Shown: piece after piece, positions 29,604 to 43,100 of the stretch
Numbering within the stretch: the first letter of the stretch is position 1
How the letters are laid out: every line of letters starts with the position of its first letter
Source: Vicia villosa
Taxonomy: Eukaryota; Streptophyta; Magnoliopsida; Fabales; Fabaceae
Direction: 5' to 3'
Assembly (NCBI RefSeq): GCF_029867415.1
Contig: NC_081186.1
Coordinates: 17,740,930 to 17,804,929 of the forward strand
DNA length: 64,000 nucleotides
The notes under the pieces: generated by a model
Told to the model about the DNA's origin: nothing
Seen by the model: only the letters and a program-made list of their open reading frames with translations
Database searches by the model: none
Program-made: the position numbers and the translations under genes

Positions 29604-32600
29604 TTAGGCGAAGTATCTCTTGACGGCGTCGACGTTCACAGGACGGGTGAATTCTTCTCCATCCATAGTCGCGAGTATTAAGGTTCCTCCTGAGAAAGCT
29701 CTCCTGACCACGTATGGGCCATCATAATTGGGAGTCCATTTGCCTCTCGAATCTGTGAGAAAAGATTGAATCTTTTTGAGTACAAGGTCGCCTTCTTTGA
29801 TTGAACGAGGTCGGACCTTTTTGTCGAAAGCTTTCTTCATTCTTTGTTGATATAGCTGTCCGTGGCATAAATCTGTCATGCGCTTTTCTTCGATTAAGTT
29901 TAATTCATCGAATCTGCTTTGACACCACTCGGCTTCTCTTAATTTTTCCTCCATCAAGACTCTCATTGATGGAATCTCAACCTCTATAGGTAGGACTGCC
30001 TCCATGCCATATACAAGGGAGAAAGGAGTTGCTCCAGTCGAGATACGTACATATGTACGGTAACCATGAAGAGCAAACGGGAGCATTTCATGCCAATCTT
30101 TGTAAGTGATGACCATCTTCTGAATGATTTTCTTGATATTCTTGTTAGCTGCTTCTACAGCTCCATTCATCTTTGGTCTGTAAGGAGATGAGTTGTGATG
30201 CTCAATCTTGAATTCTTCACAAAGCTGCTTCATCATTTTGTTATTCAAATTTGACCCATTGTCAGTGATTATCCTGCTAGGAATGCCGTAGCGACAGATG
30301 ATGTGATTCTTGATAAACCTGACGACAACTTGTCTTGTGACATTTGCATACGAAGCTGCTTCAACCCACTTGGTGAAATAGTCTATGGCTACCAAGATGA
30401 AGCGATGTCCGTTGGACGCTTTCGGCTCAATCATTCCAATCATGTCGATTTCCCACATGGAGAAAGGCCAAGGGGAAGAGAGTATGTTGAGAAGGAATGG
30501 TGGCACATGAATTCTATCGGCGTAGATCTGACATTTGTGACACCTCTTTGCATACTGGTAGCAATCTGACTCCATCGTCAACCAATAATATCCTGCTCTC
30601 AGTATTTTTCTTGTCATGGTATGTCCATTGGTGTGAGTACCAAAGGAACCTTCATGTATTTCTCTCATGAGTGCTTCTGCTTCTTTTCTGTCAACGCATC
30701 TTAGCAGAACCATGTCGAAATTTCTCTTGTACAGAACATCTTCATTTAGGAAGAATCTACAAGCTAACCTTCTCAAAGTCTTTCTATCTTTCTTTGACGC
30801 CCCAAGAGGGTACTCTTGTCTCTGAAGAAAGTTCTTGATGTCGTGATACCACGGTTTGTCGTCGATGATTGCTTCTACTGTGAAAACATGAGAAGGCCTA
30901 TCCAGGCGCATAACATCGATCTGAGGAATGTCATTCCAATGATTTATCCTAATCATGGAAGAGAGTGTGGCTAATGCATCAGCCAAGTTATTCTCTTCAA
31001 GAGGAATATGATGAAAATCTACCCTGTCGAAGAATGGTAACAATCTTCTCGCGTAGTCTTTGTAAGGGATTAGCCCAGGTTGGCGTGTTTCCCATTCTCC
31101 TTTGATTTGATTGATGACCAAAGCAGAATCTCCGTATGCATCCAAGTGTTTGATTCTTAGATCCACGGCTTCTTCGAGACCCATGATGCAAGCTTCATAT
31201 TCGGCCTCATTGTTTGTGCACTTGAAAGTTAATCTGGCGGTAAAGGGAATATGGGTACCCTGAGGTGTAACAATGATTGCCCCAATTCCTCGTCCATAAG
31301 CATTGACAGCTCCGTCAAAGATTAAGCCCCACTGGGATCCTATCTCAGGTCCTTCATCTGGTAGTGGCTCGTCGTAATCTTTCATCTTGAGGTACATGAC
31401 GTCCTCGTCTGGAAAGTCAAAACTGGTTGATTGATGACCATTGAGTGGGTGGTGAGCCAGGTGCTCAGCTAGAATGCTTCCTTTCACGGCTTTCTGTGCG
31501 TGATACTCAATGTCATATTCTGATAACAACATCTGCCAACGGGCAATTCTCCCGGTTAAGGCAGGCTTCTCAAAGATGTACTTGATCGGATCCATATGGG
31601 AGATCAAACAAGTAGTATGTCGAATCATGTACTGGCGGAGACGCTTGGCAGCCCAGCCCAAAGCACAACAGGTTTTCTCGAGCATGGAGTAGCAAGATTC
31701 ACAGTCAGTGAATTTCTTGCTCAGGTAGTAGATGGCATGCTCTTTTCTCTTCGTCTTGTCTTGCTGTCCAAGGACACAACCCATGGAATCTTCTAAGACG
31801 GTTAAGTACATCATCAAAGGTCTTCCTTCCACTGGAGGAGACAAGATGGGTGGTTCGAGCAGATATTCCTTAATGCTGTCGAATGCTTTCTAACAATCGT
31901 CTGTCCAGACGCAACTTTGATTTTTCCGTAGAAGTCTGAAAATTGGAGCACAAGTTGCTGTCATGAGATATATGAATCTCGAGATGTAGTTCAGACGTCC
32001 AAGAAATCCTCTAACTTGTTTCTCGGTTCTGAGTGAAGGCATTTCTTGAATTGCCTTGACTTTGTCTGGATCCACTTCAATTCCTCGTTTGCTGACGATG
32101 AAACCAAGGAGTTTTCCTGAGTAGACACCAAAGGTACACTTGTTGGGATTCAGGCGAAGCTGAAACTTCCGTAAGCGTTGAAATAACTTTGTCAGATTCT
32201 GTATGTGATCTTCCTCATTCTCTGATTTGGCAATCATGTCATCCACGTAGACTTCCACTTCCTTATGCATCATGTCGTGGAAAAGTGTAGTCATGGCTCT
32301 TTGATATGTTGCCCCTGTGTTCTTTAGTCCAAAAGGCATAACGCGATAGCAGAACGTGCCCCAGGGGGTGATGAAAGCTGTTTTCTCCATGTCTTCAGGC
32401 GCCATCTTGATCTGGTTGTATCCTGAAAATCCGTCCATAAAAGAGAAAACTTTAGATTTTGCTGTACTGTCCACCAACATGTCAATATGTGGTAAAGGAA
32501 AGTCATCCTTAGGGCTAGCTTTGTTCAAATCTCTGTAGTCAACGCACATGCGTACTTTTCCGTCTTTCTTGGGAACGGGAACAATGTTAGATAACCACTG

Positions 32601-33069
32601 AGGGTATTCTGAAGTGACGAGGAAACCAGCGTTGATCTGCTTTTGAACTTCCTCTTTGATTTTCATAGCCATCTTCGGATGAGTTCTTCTCAATTTTTGC
32701 TTGACCGGAGGGCACTCTGCTTTTAATGGTAAGTGATGCTCCACTATATTGGTATCCAACCCTGGCATATCCTGATAAGACCAAGCGAAGACATCTGAGA
32801 ATTCTTTGAGCAGCTGTATAAAACTCTCTCTGATCTCTGAATTGAGCGAAGCTCCAATCTTAACCTCTTTTCTGTTTTCATCGGAACCAAGGTTAATGAT
32901 CTCTAGAGGCTCATTGTATGGCTGAATGGCCTCTTCCTTTTGTTGAAGTAACCGTGAAATTTCCTTTGATATTTCTTTGTCTTCTTCTTCCTCTGCCTCG
33001 AATACAGGAAACCCAAAGCTTGGAGAAGTCATACGGTCGCACGTTTCAACGGGGTATTTTATGATTAAT
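29604..33069 (-). pseudogene. Ogre C RT, RNase H, aRNase H and integrase (one nonsense codon)
   Basis: A single frame runs from the candidate splice acceptor (33070) to the stop at 29604. RT motifs are VRMCVDYRDLNKASPKDDFPLP, FSFMDGFSGYNQI, MPFGLKNTGATYQR and YVDDMIAK. The first RNase H is followed by the second, with LIFDGAVNAYGRG, TNNEAEYEACIMG and YGDSALVI. Integrase has an HHCC region, IDMIG, TDNGSNLN and AVEAAN in a DD35E array, and ends GPYVVRR...AVKRYFA. The only break is a TAG at 31890-31892, where Ogre D has CAG (DDCQKAFD). The first ATG lies in the intron-like part (33104), so normal expression would come from spliced read-through from gag-pro, which shares this frame. Confidence 0.92.
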
Positions 33070-33383
33070 CTGCATATGTGTGATAAATTTAATTTAGACA
33101 ACAAGGGAAGACTCGGTGTATGCAGTTAATGATTTTTTTAAGGGTGTTTTTTAGGATTACCAATTTCCGAAAAAAAAGAAAAGGAAAAACTAACGAAGGA
33201 ACAAAATGACATTTTTATTTATTAACAGTCATTTCTCGAAACAAATACCCTATAGAACAAAACTCTATTGCTTTGGGTGAAGCAAAGAGGGACATTTTCC
33301 TAAGAAATAGTAAAATGCAAAGCCCTATGAAACATCTCTTCACCCTGGGCTATGGTGAGAGGACAAAATAACGGTGAAAGTTC
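33070..33383 (-). other. Ogre C intron-like spacer
   Basis: About 310 bp with stops lie between the pro tail and RT. In sense it ends TCACACATATGCAG|ATTAATC, matching the ends of the B and D spacers. See the entry at 6848-7196 for the reasoning. Confidence 0.6.
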
Positions 33384-36300
33384 CTATTTAGGAGTGCGAA
33401 CAATAGTTGAAACTTCAACAGCTGTCCAATAGTGGCGAACCCCATTGTGCACTAAGTAATCTGGAACCTTAGGCTTAAGCTGGCCTGTGGTAGGTCTTGA
33501 TTTACCAACCACTGTCTTTGCAACACTCAGACGATCTTCTTCTACTTCAGCAGATTGAGCGGTGTGAGCATACCCATTTCCAAGTGGAGTATGTCGGTTT
33601 TTCTTTTGAGGAAACTTCCAATCTTCTGAATGGAGAGACTCGTTGTCGGAGACACTTTCGAGGTCACCCTCTTCTGTATTTTGGTCTTGCTCTTCTCCCA
33701 AGATGGCATTGACTATGTATGTGAACTCTAAATCCGTAGCCTCAGAAGGTGACTTGGGGATATAATCCTCAATGATGACTTCACCAGATGCTGATGATGA
33801 ATAGCAAGGGTTATATATATCTTTTGGTTGAGAGAGGTACTCGTAATGAATGTTCCATCCAGTTGGAACAATGTCTTCAAGAGAGATTCTTGAACTTTCA
33901 AGAGCGGAGTATTTCACCATGTAGTCGAATTTTCCGCTTGGTTCTCCCAATGTGTCCCAAGTTTCTTCGGAGATAGGAGGAACTTCTTCTGATGAACCAT
34001 GACTTCTGGTGGTGAAGTTGTTAGTAACTTCTTCACTGCTTGGTTGAGTCTTACTTTTAGATCCTTTAGTCGCATAACAGCAAGGTGAATCAGACTCTGA
34101 TAGGGCTATGTATCCTGCCTCGAGAAGATAGGACATACATTCCACTTCAAAATTCTCATCGGGGTCTTCTGTACCGATGGTATTGACTGTTTGTTGAACA
34201 GGTTGAAGAAAACCTCCACTGCGGAAAGTCTCTTGAATTGGAAGAACTACCTCAATTCCTGGAATAGCCTTTGATGATGTTGGAAAGAATCCAACTCATG
34301 TTCTGTTCTTGTTGTTGGTAGGAATATCAATGTGCCCCAAACCACTGGTAGTGCCATCCTTCACAACTTGGATTGCATCTCTGTATGAAGAGATAGATGC
34401 TGCTTTCTCTTTTCCTTTTTCCTTGTCCAAGGAAAGTGCTTGGAATTTAGTTCCAACAACTTCTTCTGGTTCTATGTCGGAGAATGATTACACCTTGCTG
34501 ACAATTAAAGCTCATTCTCCACATACAGTTACCAATTTGTCATTTTTTATGTACTTCATTTTTTGATGAAGCGTGGAAGTAATTGCCCCAGCCTCATGAA
34601 TCCATGTGCGACCTAGCATACAACTGTATTGTGCCGGGATATCCATAACTTGGAAAGTGAATTTGAACGTCTGAGGTCCAATAGTTATGGGAAGATCCAC
34701 TTCTCCAAAAACTGACTTTCTTGATCCATCAAATGCTTTGACGATGATGTGACTGTCCCTCAATGGGTAATCTTTGAAGGATAATCTTGACAATGTTGAT
34801 TTAGGCATGACGTTGAGAGAGGATCCATTGTCTATCAGGACTCTTGTGAGAACATCACCCATACAGCTAACTGAGATGTGAAGTGGAAGATTATGGTCCA
34901 CTCCTTCTTCAGGAAGATCTTCATCACAGAAACTCAGGCTAGTTCCTGCGGAGATGTTGGCAACGATACTGTTGAATTGTCCCATAGTAACACTTGGTTC
35001 TACGAAAGCTTGTTCCAAAACTTTCTGTAGAGCTTCCCTATGAGCCTCAGAACTCAATAGTAGGGAGAGAACAAATATCCTAGATGGAGTATGTAGTAGC
35101 TGGTCTACAATGTTGTATTCACTCCTCTGGATTAACTTCAAGATTTCATCATTTTCTTTCGCTTGAACAACATTGGTCGGATGATTGTCTTGCCTATGTG
35201 GTGCTTCTTCCGAAGGCTTTTCCACATTTTCTGTTGCTCTGTTGAAGACTCGTCCACTTCTGGTGACTCGACTAACGTCAGCAATGTTGACAACAGATGG
35301 TAATGGTATCTCCTTACCATATTCAATGAATGTAGCATTGTACTTGTATGGTATAGCCTTGCTGGACTCATACGGTACAGGACCTGGTAAGTAGATGACT
35401 AATGGAGCAATTGCTGTCTTCCTGCTGTCATACTTGACTTGCATAGGTTCAACTTGATTAATTTGAGGATATACGGTAAAGACTTCGTCATCTTCTCTGT
35501 TGGCAAGAACTGTAATGGTATTATCGTCCATCAGTTTCTGAATATCGTTGCGAACACGCAAACATCCTCGTGAATTTCTTCGACAGATTCTGCACCTACT
35601 ACAAGGATGGAAATCCGTTCCAAAGTAGGCAAGTCCATTTAAAGTCCTATGGAACCTGACTACCGATCCTTCGAGATCTTTAACTTTGTAGATTTTGTAT
35701 TCTCCTGGACATCCTTGAACTATGTTGACGTCGTGCTCAGTTTTGACTCGAATGTGTTGAATCCATCCTAAGTCCATTTGTTCTTGTAATGCAGCTTGAG
35801 CTACGACACATCCTTGATTATTCTTCGGACAAATTTCACATGTGAAGTAGTTGTGAGGTGGTACATGACCGTACCCAGCTTGTCTAGCGTGCATCTTGAC
35901 AAGATTTTCCCCTATCTGACAAATGTCGTAGATTTGAATGACATTGGGGTGTTGATCTATTAAATTTACAGAAGCTTCTTTATGTTGCGGCAAAGGATTT
36001 GCTTGGACGTTAGGATTAGTGTCTTTGAAGGATAGCATTCCGCTCTTCACTAATTTTTGAACGTCGATCTTGAAATTGAGACATCTCTCAATGTTGTGAC
36101 CTGGTGCCCCCTGATGATAGGGACAAGATTGGTCAGCCTTGAACCAATGTGATGAATCATTTGCAGTATTTGGAGGGCTCTTTGTCTGAATGAGTCCTTT
36201 CGCCAGTAGTGTTGGAAACAATTCCGCATATGGCATTGGTATGGGATCAAAGGCAGGATACCTTGGAATCCGATTGTTATTGAAATTTGAAGGTCGAACC

Positions 36301-37607
36301 TGCTGCCGAGGTTGTTGTGACCCTTATTGAAATGGTTGTTGCGAAACCTGAGGTTGATAAGCTGGTGCTGAGTTAACAAATGGAGTTACTGTAGCAACCT
36401 GAGGTTGAAACCTCTTTCTAACTTTGTGCAAAACATTGCTGACATCTTGATCCTTTTTCTTCTGGAGAGAACTTCAATACTTCCTTGGACCAATAGAAGA
36501 TTCTGGTTCTTTGTTCAAGCGTCCTTCTCGAACTGCTTCTTCTAAACGTACACCCATGTTTACCATCTCGGTAAAGTCATTTGGTGCACTTGCAACCATT
36601 CGTCCGTAGTAAAATGGACTCAAAGTTTTGAGATAGATTTTTGTCATTTCTTTCTCTTCAAGTGGTGGACAAATTTGAGCAGCAACTTCACGCCATCTTT
36701 GAGCGTATTCCTTGAAGCTTTCTCTATCCTTTTGAGTCATGGCCCGGAGTTGATCTCTGTCGGGAGCCATATCCATATTGTACTTATACTGTTTGACGAA
36801 GGCCTCTCCGAGGTCTCGGAAAGTACGAATCTCTGAACTGTCCAAGTTCATGTACCATTTGAGTGCAGCACCAATCAGGCTGTCTTGAAAATAATGAATG
36901 AGCAATTGTTGATTATCAGTCTGAGTTGACATTCTTCGAGCGTACATCACGAGATGACTTTTTGGGCATGAATTCCCTTTGTACTTCTCAAACTCTGGTA
37001 CTTTGAATGTGTGAGGAATCTTAACATTTGGAACCAGGCAGAGGTCTGCAGTATTCTTTCCAAATAGATCTTGTCCTGGGAGAGTCTTGAGTTCCTTCTG
37101 CATTTGCAGAAACTGTTCTTGGAACTCCTCCAATCTTTCATACACGCCAGCATCCTCACTTGGAGCGTGATGATATACTTGTCCGCCCGGTGGAGGAAAA
37201 GTATGCATAATAGGTTGTGGAGAAGCCATAAAAGCAGATCTTGGAATCTCAGCATTTTATTGTGTGAAACCCATTGCCGTTGCTCTTGGAAGTTCAATTT
37301 CAAGAGGTTTGTAACCCTCCGGTGGACGCATATCCATGGTGACTCTTGGAACTTCAGAAGCTGGAGGTATGTACCCTTCTGGAGTAAAGTTATACGACAT
37401 GCCCCAAGGTCGATCGGGCGGCATGGTATACTGAGGAATGGGAGTAGAAACAATCTCGGAAACCACAATCCTTTGCGGTTCTTCTGGCATTGGTCGATTC
37501 TGCGCAACTACCAGGGTTTCTACCATACTATTGAGTCTTTCAACAGTACCTTTGAGAGTATTAATCTCTTCCCCGAGTTCTTCATTCTCTTGTTCAAAGT
37601 CTTCCAT
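33384..37607 (-). pseudogene. Ogre C gag-pro (six in-frame stops, no frameshift)
   Basis: One frame of 1408 codons begins with an acidic coiled-coil-like segment (MEDFEQENEELGEEINTLKG...). Then come the gag core (ALKWYMNLDSSEIRTFRDL..., RDQLRAMTQKDRESFKEYAQRWRE), a zinc-knuckle-like CPYHQGAPGHNIERC, a Cys-rich segment, and an aspartic protease with VLIDNGSSLNVMP and MLGRTWIH. It closes with the acidic linker shared with B. Stops lie at 37257 (TAA), 36474 (TGA), 36324 (TAA), 34512 (TGA), 34488 (TAA) and 34296 (TGA); all keep the frame. Gag would build the particle and protease would mature the polyprotein. The natural end is the TAA at 33384. Confidence 0.9.
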
Positions 37608-37897
37608 TCTTTTCTTGCGACTTGAACGAGTGTTGTATGGATGAGACAGCTTGAAAGTCTTTGTTCACCTCCTTCTCCTCCTCTCTTTCTGGAGAAAGGA
37701 AAGTGATTATTATATTCGCGACAATTCTCGTGTCAGTGCGTACAACTAAAGCAATGCATGATATGTAATTAAGTTATTATTTTTCAAGGAAACACCATAA
37801 TTACGTTATGAAACATCAAACTTTTATTAATTAAGCGAAAACACCGTTTTTTACACACTTTGAAAAGGGAAATATAGAGAAACTGAGAGAAAGGACT

Positions 37898-39385
37898 CTA
37901 AAACTTTGACGAAGAGCCGACTTCACGTTCTAACATTTTCTTCTGTTTCTTGAGCTGAGCATTCTCTGACGTGAGCTGATCAATGATCCAGGAAGCAGGA
38001 GGGATATGATGAGAAAGTGATGATTGTGTCACTTGTCGATCGAGTACTTCAAGTAACTCATCCTTCCTTCTTAGGAAGTTCTGAATTTCAACATTTTCCG
38101 TGTTGACAATTCGATACTTGTTCCTCCAAGCATTCCTTTCTTGGCATACTTTGTTTAATGCCGCTTGCAGTTTTTCAACATCGGTGGAGAAAAGGTATAT
38201 TGGTTCCCTTAGGGGAATTGGTTCTTGATGTTGATATGGCATCTTGAGCTTGAATGCTCTGACGCATACCCATTGAAGGTAAGGATCCAAAGAGATGGAA
38301 AGATGTTTTCCTAACAATCTTCTCCCTTTTGTGTGAACAAGACGCCAGGCTTGGACAATTTCCTTCTTCAGCATGTTACCATGATCGTCGATGTTCTTGA
38401 AGAACAGACCCTCCAATTGAATACTACTTGGAATATTTTTCATAGGATAGCCGTATTGACGACGGGCTAAAGCTGGATTATAACTGATTCCTCCCTTAGT
38501 TCCAATAAGGGGTATGTTGGGATAACTTCCACAACTGAAGATGATCTTGGTTTCGTCGTTGTCAGGACTACACCAATCAATGTCTGTATGAGTGAGAGAC
38601 ATGATTTTCTGTGACCAGTAAAGGCCATCCCTCATGTTCTAGAAAGTGCTAGACTTTGGCAGGTGCGATATGAACCATTCGTATAACAACGGTACGCAGC
38701 ATGTGATTAATCCTCCTCGCTGCAGGTTTCTTGAATGCACAGAGTGATAAGCATCCGCAAGCAAGGTTGGAACTGGATTTCCAATCAAGAAGATCTTAAT
38801 TGCGTTGATGTCAACGAAATCGTTAATGTTAGGAAACAAAAACAATCCGTAGATAAGCAATGCTAAGATTTCCTCAAAAGCGCTCATATCTTGGATGCTG
38901 ATGAAATACCGAGCTTGATCCAACAAGAACTTGGAGGGTAATCCTTGAATTCCTCCTCTACTCACCATGTGAGTTCTGATGTCGACTACGTTCAAAGGAG
39001 TAGTTGCAGCGATGATAATGTCGTCAGGATTCTTTTCCAAACCGGAGTACGGATCTTGCGCGTACACGGGTATTCCAATCAGACGAGAGTACTCCTCTAA
39101 TGTAGGCATGAGTTGATAATCTGGAAAGGTAAAGCAGTGATACGTTGGATCGTAAAACTGCACCAATGTGGGAAGGATTCTATCCATAACGTTAGTGCTG
39201 AGAAGAGGCAGAATTTTTCCATACTTCTCCTTGAAAGCCTGGGGGTTGACCACCAGTTTTCCGAGCTTTTCCAATTCCTCGACCTTAGGAATCTTGAAGG
39301 TGTATTTCCTAGCTCTCTTTCTTCCGTAATCCATGGTGTAGATCCTTAAGTCCTTTCTCTGTTTCTCTCTTTCTCTGAAGTTCAA
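37898..39385 (-). pseudogene. Ogre ORF1, upstream of gag (one nonsense codon)
   Basis: An extra ORF between the 5' LTR and gag is diagnostic of Ogre. One frame of 496 codons is split only by a TAG at 38639-38641. The likely start is the second methionine at 39334 (MDYGRKRARKYTFKIP), because the first 17 residues are not typical of the family as I recall it. The sequence is soluble-looking, with FPDYQLMPTLEEYSRLIGIP near residue 90, KRDYGYPMK-like basic patches and a C-terminal coiled-coil-like end (LTSENAQLKKQKKMLEREVG). I believe it belongs to the plant DUF7745-type family; this needs a search. No enzymatic motif is visible and the function is unknown. Confidence 0.82.
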
Positions 39386-40119
39386 AACGTTTGTTATTTA
39401 GTTTCCTTGAAAAACGACTCGAAAAAGACTCTCCTTTTTTTGTTTTATTATTATGAATGAATGCATGAATGCACACACAAGAGTTTTAAACAAACATGGC
39501 GTAGAAGGGTATAGTGGTCATGAAGTCACAACGCAAACCTCGCCCCAATGGTAAACTAAGGATAAGGATTTTTGTACCTGTAGAACGGGTTCTAGGGGTC
39601 TCAGAGTTTTTGCTCAACCTTAAAGATACGTTGACTGGTATCTATAAGAGAGTTTTCTCTGAGTGTAGTATCTGCGTGACAATTACTTCCATAATCACCG
39701 CTCTACGTCCTAAAAAAGGCTTTAAGTGGGGTTAATGTGTTTCTAGGTCCTCCTGGTACAAATCAGTCTCGGAATGCAGTGGCGCAGTTAATCACAACCA
39801 GCCAGGAAAATCCCAAGAGTAGACTTGGAAACCAAGATTAGAGGGCCTTCACCGAGAAGACATCCTCCATCCTATCTTATGTTGCACTCAAATCCGGGTA
39901 TAGGATTTCTCACCACAAGGGGGAATCAAGCCCTTTCCCGTTACAGAATAAACAAAATAAACAAATATATATGCAACAAACACATGAAATGACACAGAGG
40001 TTAGGCAGGACCTCTCTTGTTTGAGGGGGAATTCGGCATCCCTAATTCCTCATTGGGGTTGGACCAGCAATAGGTCAACCATTGGTTTGGATGAAAAACC
40101 AAGGTTTTTAACACTTATA
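39386..40119 (-). other. Ogre C 5' leader
   Basis: About 730 bp lie between the PBS and ORF1. There is no gene; it contains TTCACCGAGAAGACATCC-like phrases also seen in the LTR (GGGAAGACATTCTC near 23965). Packaging signals would be expected here but I cannot identify one. Confidence 0.6.
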
Positions 40120-40137
40120 TCCCCAGCAGAGTCGCCA
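40120..40137 (-). other. Ogre C primer binding site
   Basis: In sense TGGCGACTCTGCTGGGGA starts six bases after the LTR end CGACACCACA. The 3' terminal TGG fits a tRNA CCA end. Ogre elements are reported to use tRNA-Arg, and this sequence agrees with what I remember of that site. Confidence 0.85.
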
Positions 40138-40143
40138 TTTTTC

Positions 40144-43100
40144 TGTGGTGTCGTTTTTTTTACCTCCCCGTTTCACTTGGGAGGACGGCACGCTAGACCC
40201 TTCACGCGAAATTTGGAAGGAGAATGCGCCCGGGATGGGATGAATTTTGTTTCAGTTCTTCCTACGATATCACAAGAACTTTCTTATTGTCCTACGAATA
40301 GGAAAGGGAAAAAAAGATCTCAACTAAACCCTAGGAGTTTGCTAAATGTGGGGATTTCACCTAGACTAGAAATTCTAGAGTTCGGGGGGTCGGTTATACA
40401 TAGGGAAGAGTTTAAGCACCCTACATATCCGTAGTACTCTACGAGAACCTTCTCTGTGTCATTGTGATTGTGTTTATCGCTAATGATTGGGAAAGTTTCT
40501 CCTTTGTGTTAGGAGAGAGAATTGAATTGATTTGAAAAGACAGACAGACAGACAGACAAACTGACTATTTTTGGTATTTTATTAGCTCGCTGAGATTCCT
40601 TGTGAACCTCATGCCTACATATCCCTAGTGGAAGTCATAGCTTAATGTAGTTCGGGGAACTAACTATGGAAATGAATTATTTTTGGGTGCCTTGCTTGAA
40701 GCTCAAGGTTGAAGCTTTGAATTAAATCTCTATTTACAATAAAGATACATGAAATCATCTTTACAGAGAGGTATTTCTACTATTCTACCACAAACATTTT
40801 AAAAGTGACAGAAAAGCTAAAAAAAATGATGTTTCATTATGAGGGGAGTCTACTTGGTTGATCAAGTATGACAGCCATCGTGCCTCTAAAATGAAAGATT
40901 CTCAACCAAAATAGGGAAAGGGTCGTACAAGTCTGGGTGTGCTGCTAGAGCATGCCTTTCAGTGTCCTAAATGGGAGAAATGATGATTTGTTTGAAATGG
41001 TGATTGTTTGAAATGATTGTTTGTTTGTGGTGAGATAAGAGAAATATTTACCTATGAAGATGAGCTATGTCTATCTATTGTTTGAAAGATTTGATTTTTT
41101 AGCTGGCTTGCATGAGGCCCAAGCTTGAGGCTTTTGATTGATTTATTATTTTTGAAAGATAAATCTACTGGGGAGAATTTAAACTAAGGTTTTTTTGTGT
41201 TCTGTACAAAGCCCAGAATTGAGGCTGACTCTAATTGGAGAGTGTTTATTATGATGGATTTTATTTGGTGTTCTGTACAAATCCCAGAATTGTGGCTGAC
41301 TCTACTTAGGGAGACTCTATTTGTGCCTTGTATGAAGCCCAAGGTTGTGGCTGACTACTGAGGATAACTGAGTTTTTAAGACTATGGATGACTTTATTTG
41401 TACAAAGCCCAAGGTTGTGGCTACTCTAGCTAGGGGAAAGATTATTTTCTGCCTTGTACAAAGCCCAAGGTTGTGGCGGACTCTTAAAGAAACTGAGTAT
41501 GGAAGACTCTATAGGGAAAAGATCCTAGAGATTAGGAATCTTTGACACTGGGGAATATAGTTTATCTGCCTCGTACAAAGCCCAAGGTTGTGGCTACTAA
41601 AAATGAAAGACTCACTGAGGGAGTTTTATTCTGCTAGAGGTTCTAACAAACTAATTTTTTTATGTTTTTTGGAAGCTAACCCTTTCCAGGGATTTTGACT
41701 CAGCTGGAGAACTTGACTATTAAAAGACTGGATTTTTGGAGGCTAACCCTTTCCAGGGGTTTTGACTCTTTTGGGGAATTTATCTTTTAAAATAATGAAT
41801 CTTTGGATTTGAAGGAGTGATTTTGGAGGCTGACCCTTTCCAGGGGTTTTTGTTGAAATGAAAGAATGATGTGGAGGCTAACCCTTTCCAGGGGTTTTTA
41901 TTAAAATGAAAGAATGATTTGGCTAACCCTTTCCAGGAGTTTTTGTTGAAATGAAAGGCAGAAAGATTATCTAGTGGAGACTTCTTGTTTTAAAGCCCAA
42001 GATTAAGGCTGACTTTGACTGAGGATAAGCAAACATGGATCCTAGACTCTGCTAAGGAAGATTGATGAAGATAAGGGTGACAGAGACTGTCCATGTCTCT
42101 CATTCCAAAAAGTGTACTCAATATGAGATTGAGACAATCTTAGCTTGTTTAAAGTCTGGTTTAAAGAATGGAAGAAACTCACTAGGATAGGCTAAAAAGG
42201 TAACTAAAGACCTGTTCCTATGTTTATAAGAAACCTGATGGGTCCTTGTATACAAGCTCAAGAGGAAGCTGGAAATGCTTTTAAGAAGCCTGTGGGTCCT
42301 TGTACAAAGCCCAAGAGGAGGCTAATCGAGGGTCATCGAGGGTCCTTGTTATAGCACAAGAGGAAGCTATGTGGTTTTGAACTTATTTTGGCTTTAAGCA
42401 AATGGGTAAGAGGTTTCACCGGGAATAATTCCTCTTTGGGTGGATGTGTCCTACTTTTTGTTCTAAGGCTTTTACCAAGATGTTTCACTGGGAATAATTC
42501 ATCTTGGGGGTTTGAACTACAGATCTCTAATTAGGAAAGAGCCTTCATCGGGAAGACATTCTCAATCCTAGGCCATATTCCTATAATATATATAGTTTAA
42601 CTGTCCTAGGGTTTACACTCAAACGTAGTTGTAAACAATATATAAACAGTTCTATATTTGACAGTAATTTAAATAAAGACTGTAAATGGAAAGCTTGTAA
42701 AGCCTAACCTGGATGGAGTGGAGGCCTTTGAAGAAGTATGTACAAAGCCTTACCAGCAATTTTTGTTGTTTTATTGATAACAGTTGAATATTTATGATAA
42801 ACAGTTAAAGGTTTTTGAAAACAGAAGAAGTGAAGATGGACAAAGGTCACATAGGTATCTAAAGAGTTTCACTGGGAATAATGCCCTTCAAATACCAGAA
42901 GAATGTTTTGAAAACAAAAAGAAGATTTTGTAAATACAGTTTTTGAAAAACAAACTATGAAAAGAAAAAGGTGCTGGGTCTTACACTCTAATAGAGGCCC
43001 AATGAAAATGATTTACTGTTTATGAGAAACAGTTGAAAAGATACGAGGTTCTGTTGTTTGAAAACCTCGATCGTCTGTTTTAATTTGAAATTTGAAAATA

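Noticed and set aside
36947..37507. 186-codon minus ORF overlapping gag
   Set aside because: It is an alternative frame of the same gag region, without homology to the other Ogre copies.
37071..37625. 184-codon plus-strand ORF
   Set aside because: It is antisense to Ogre C gag. The gag frame on the minus strand has clear domain homology.
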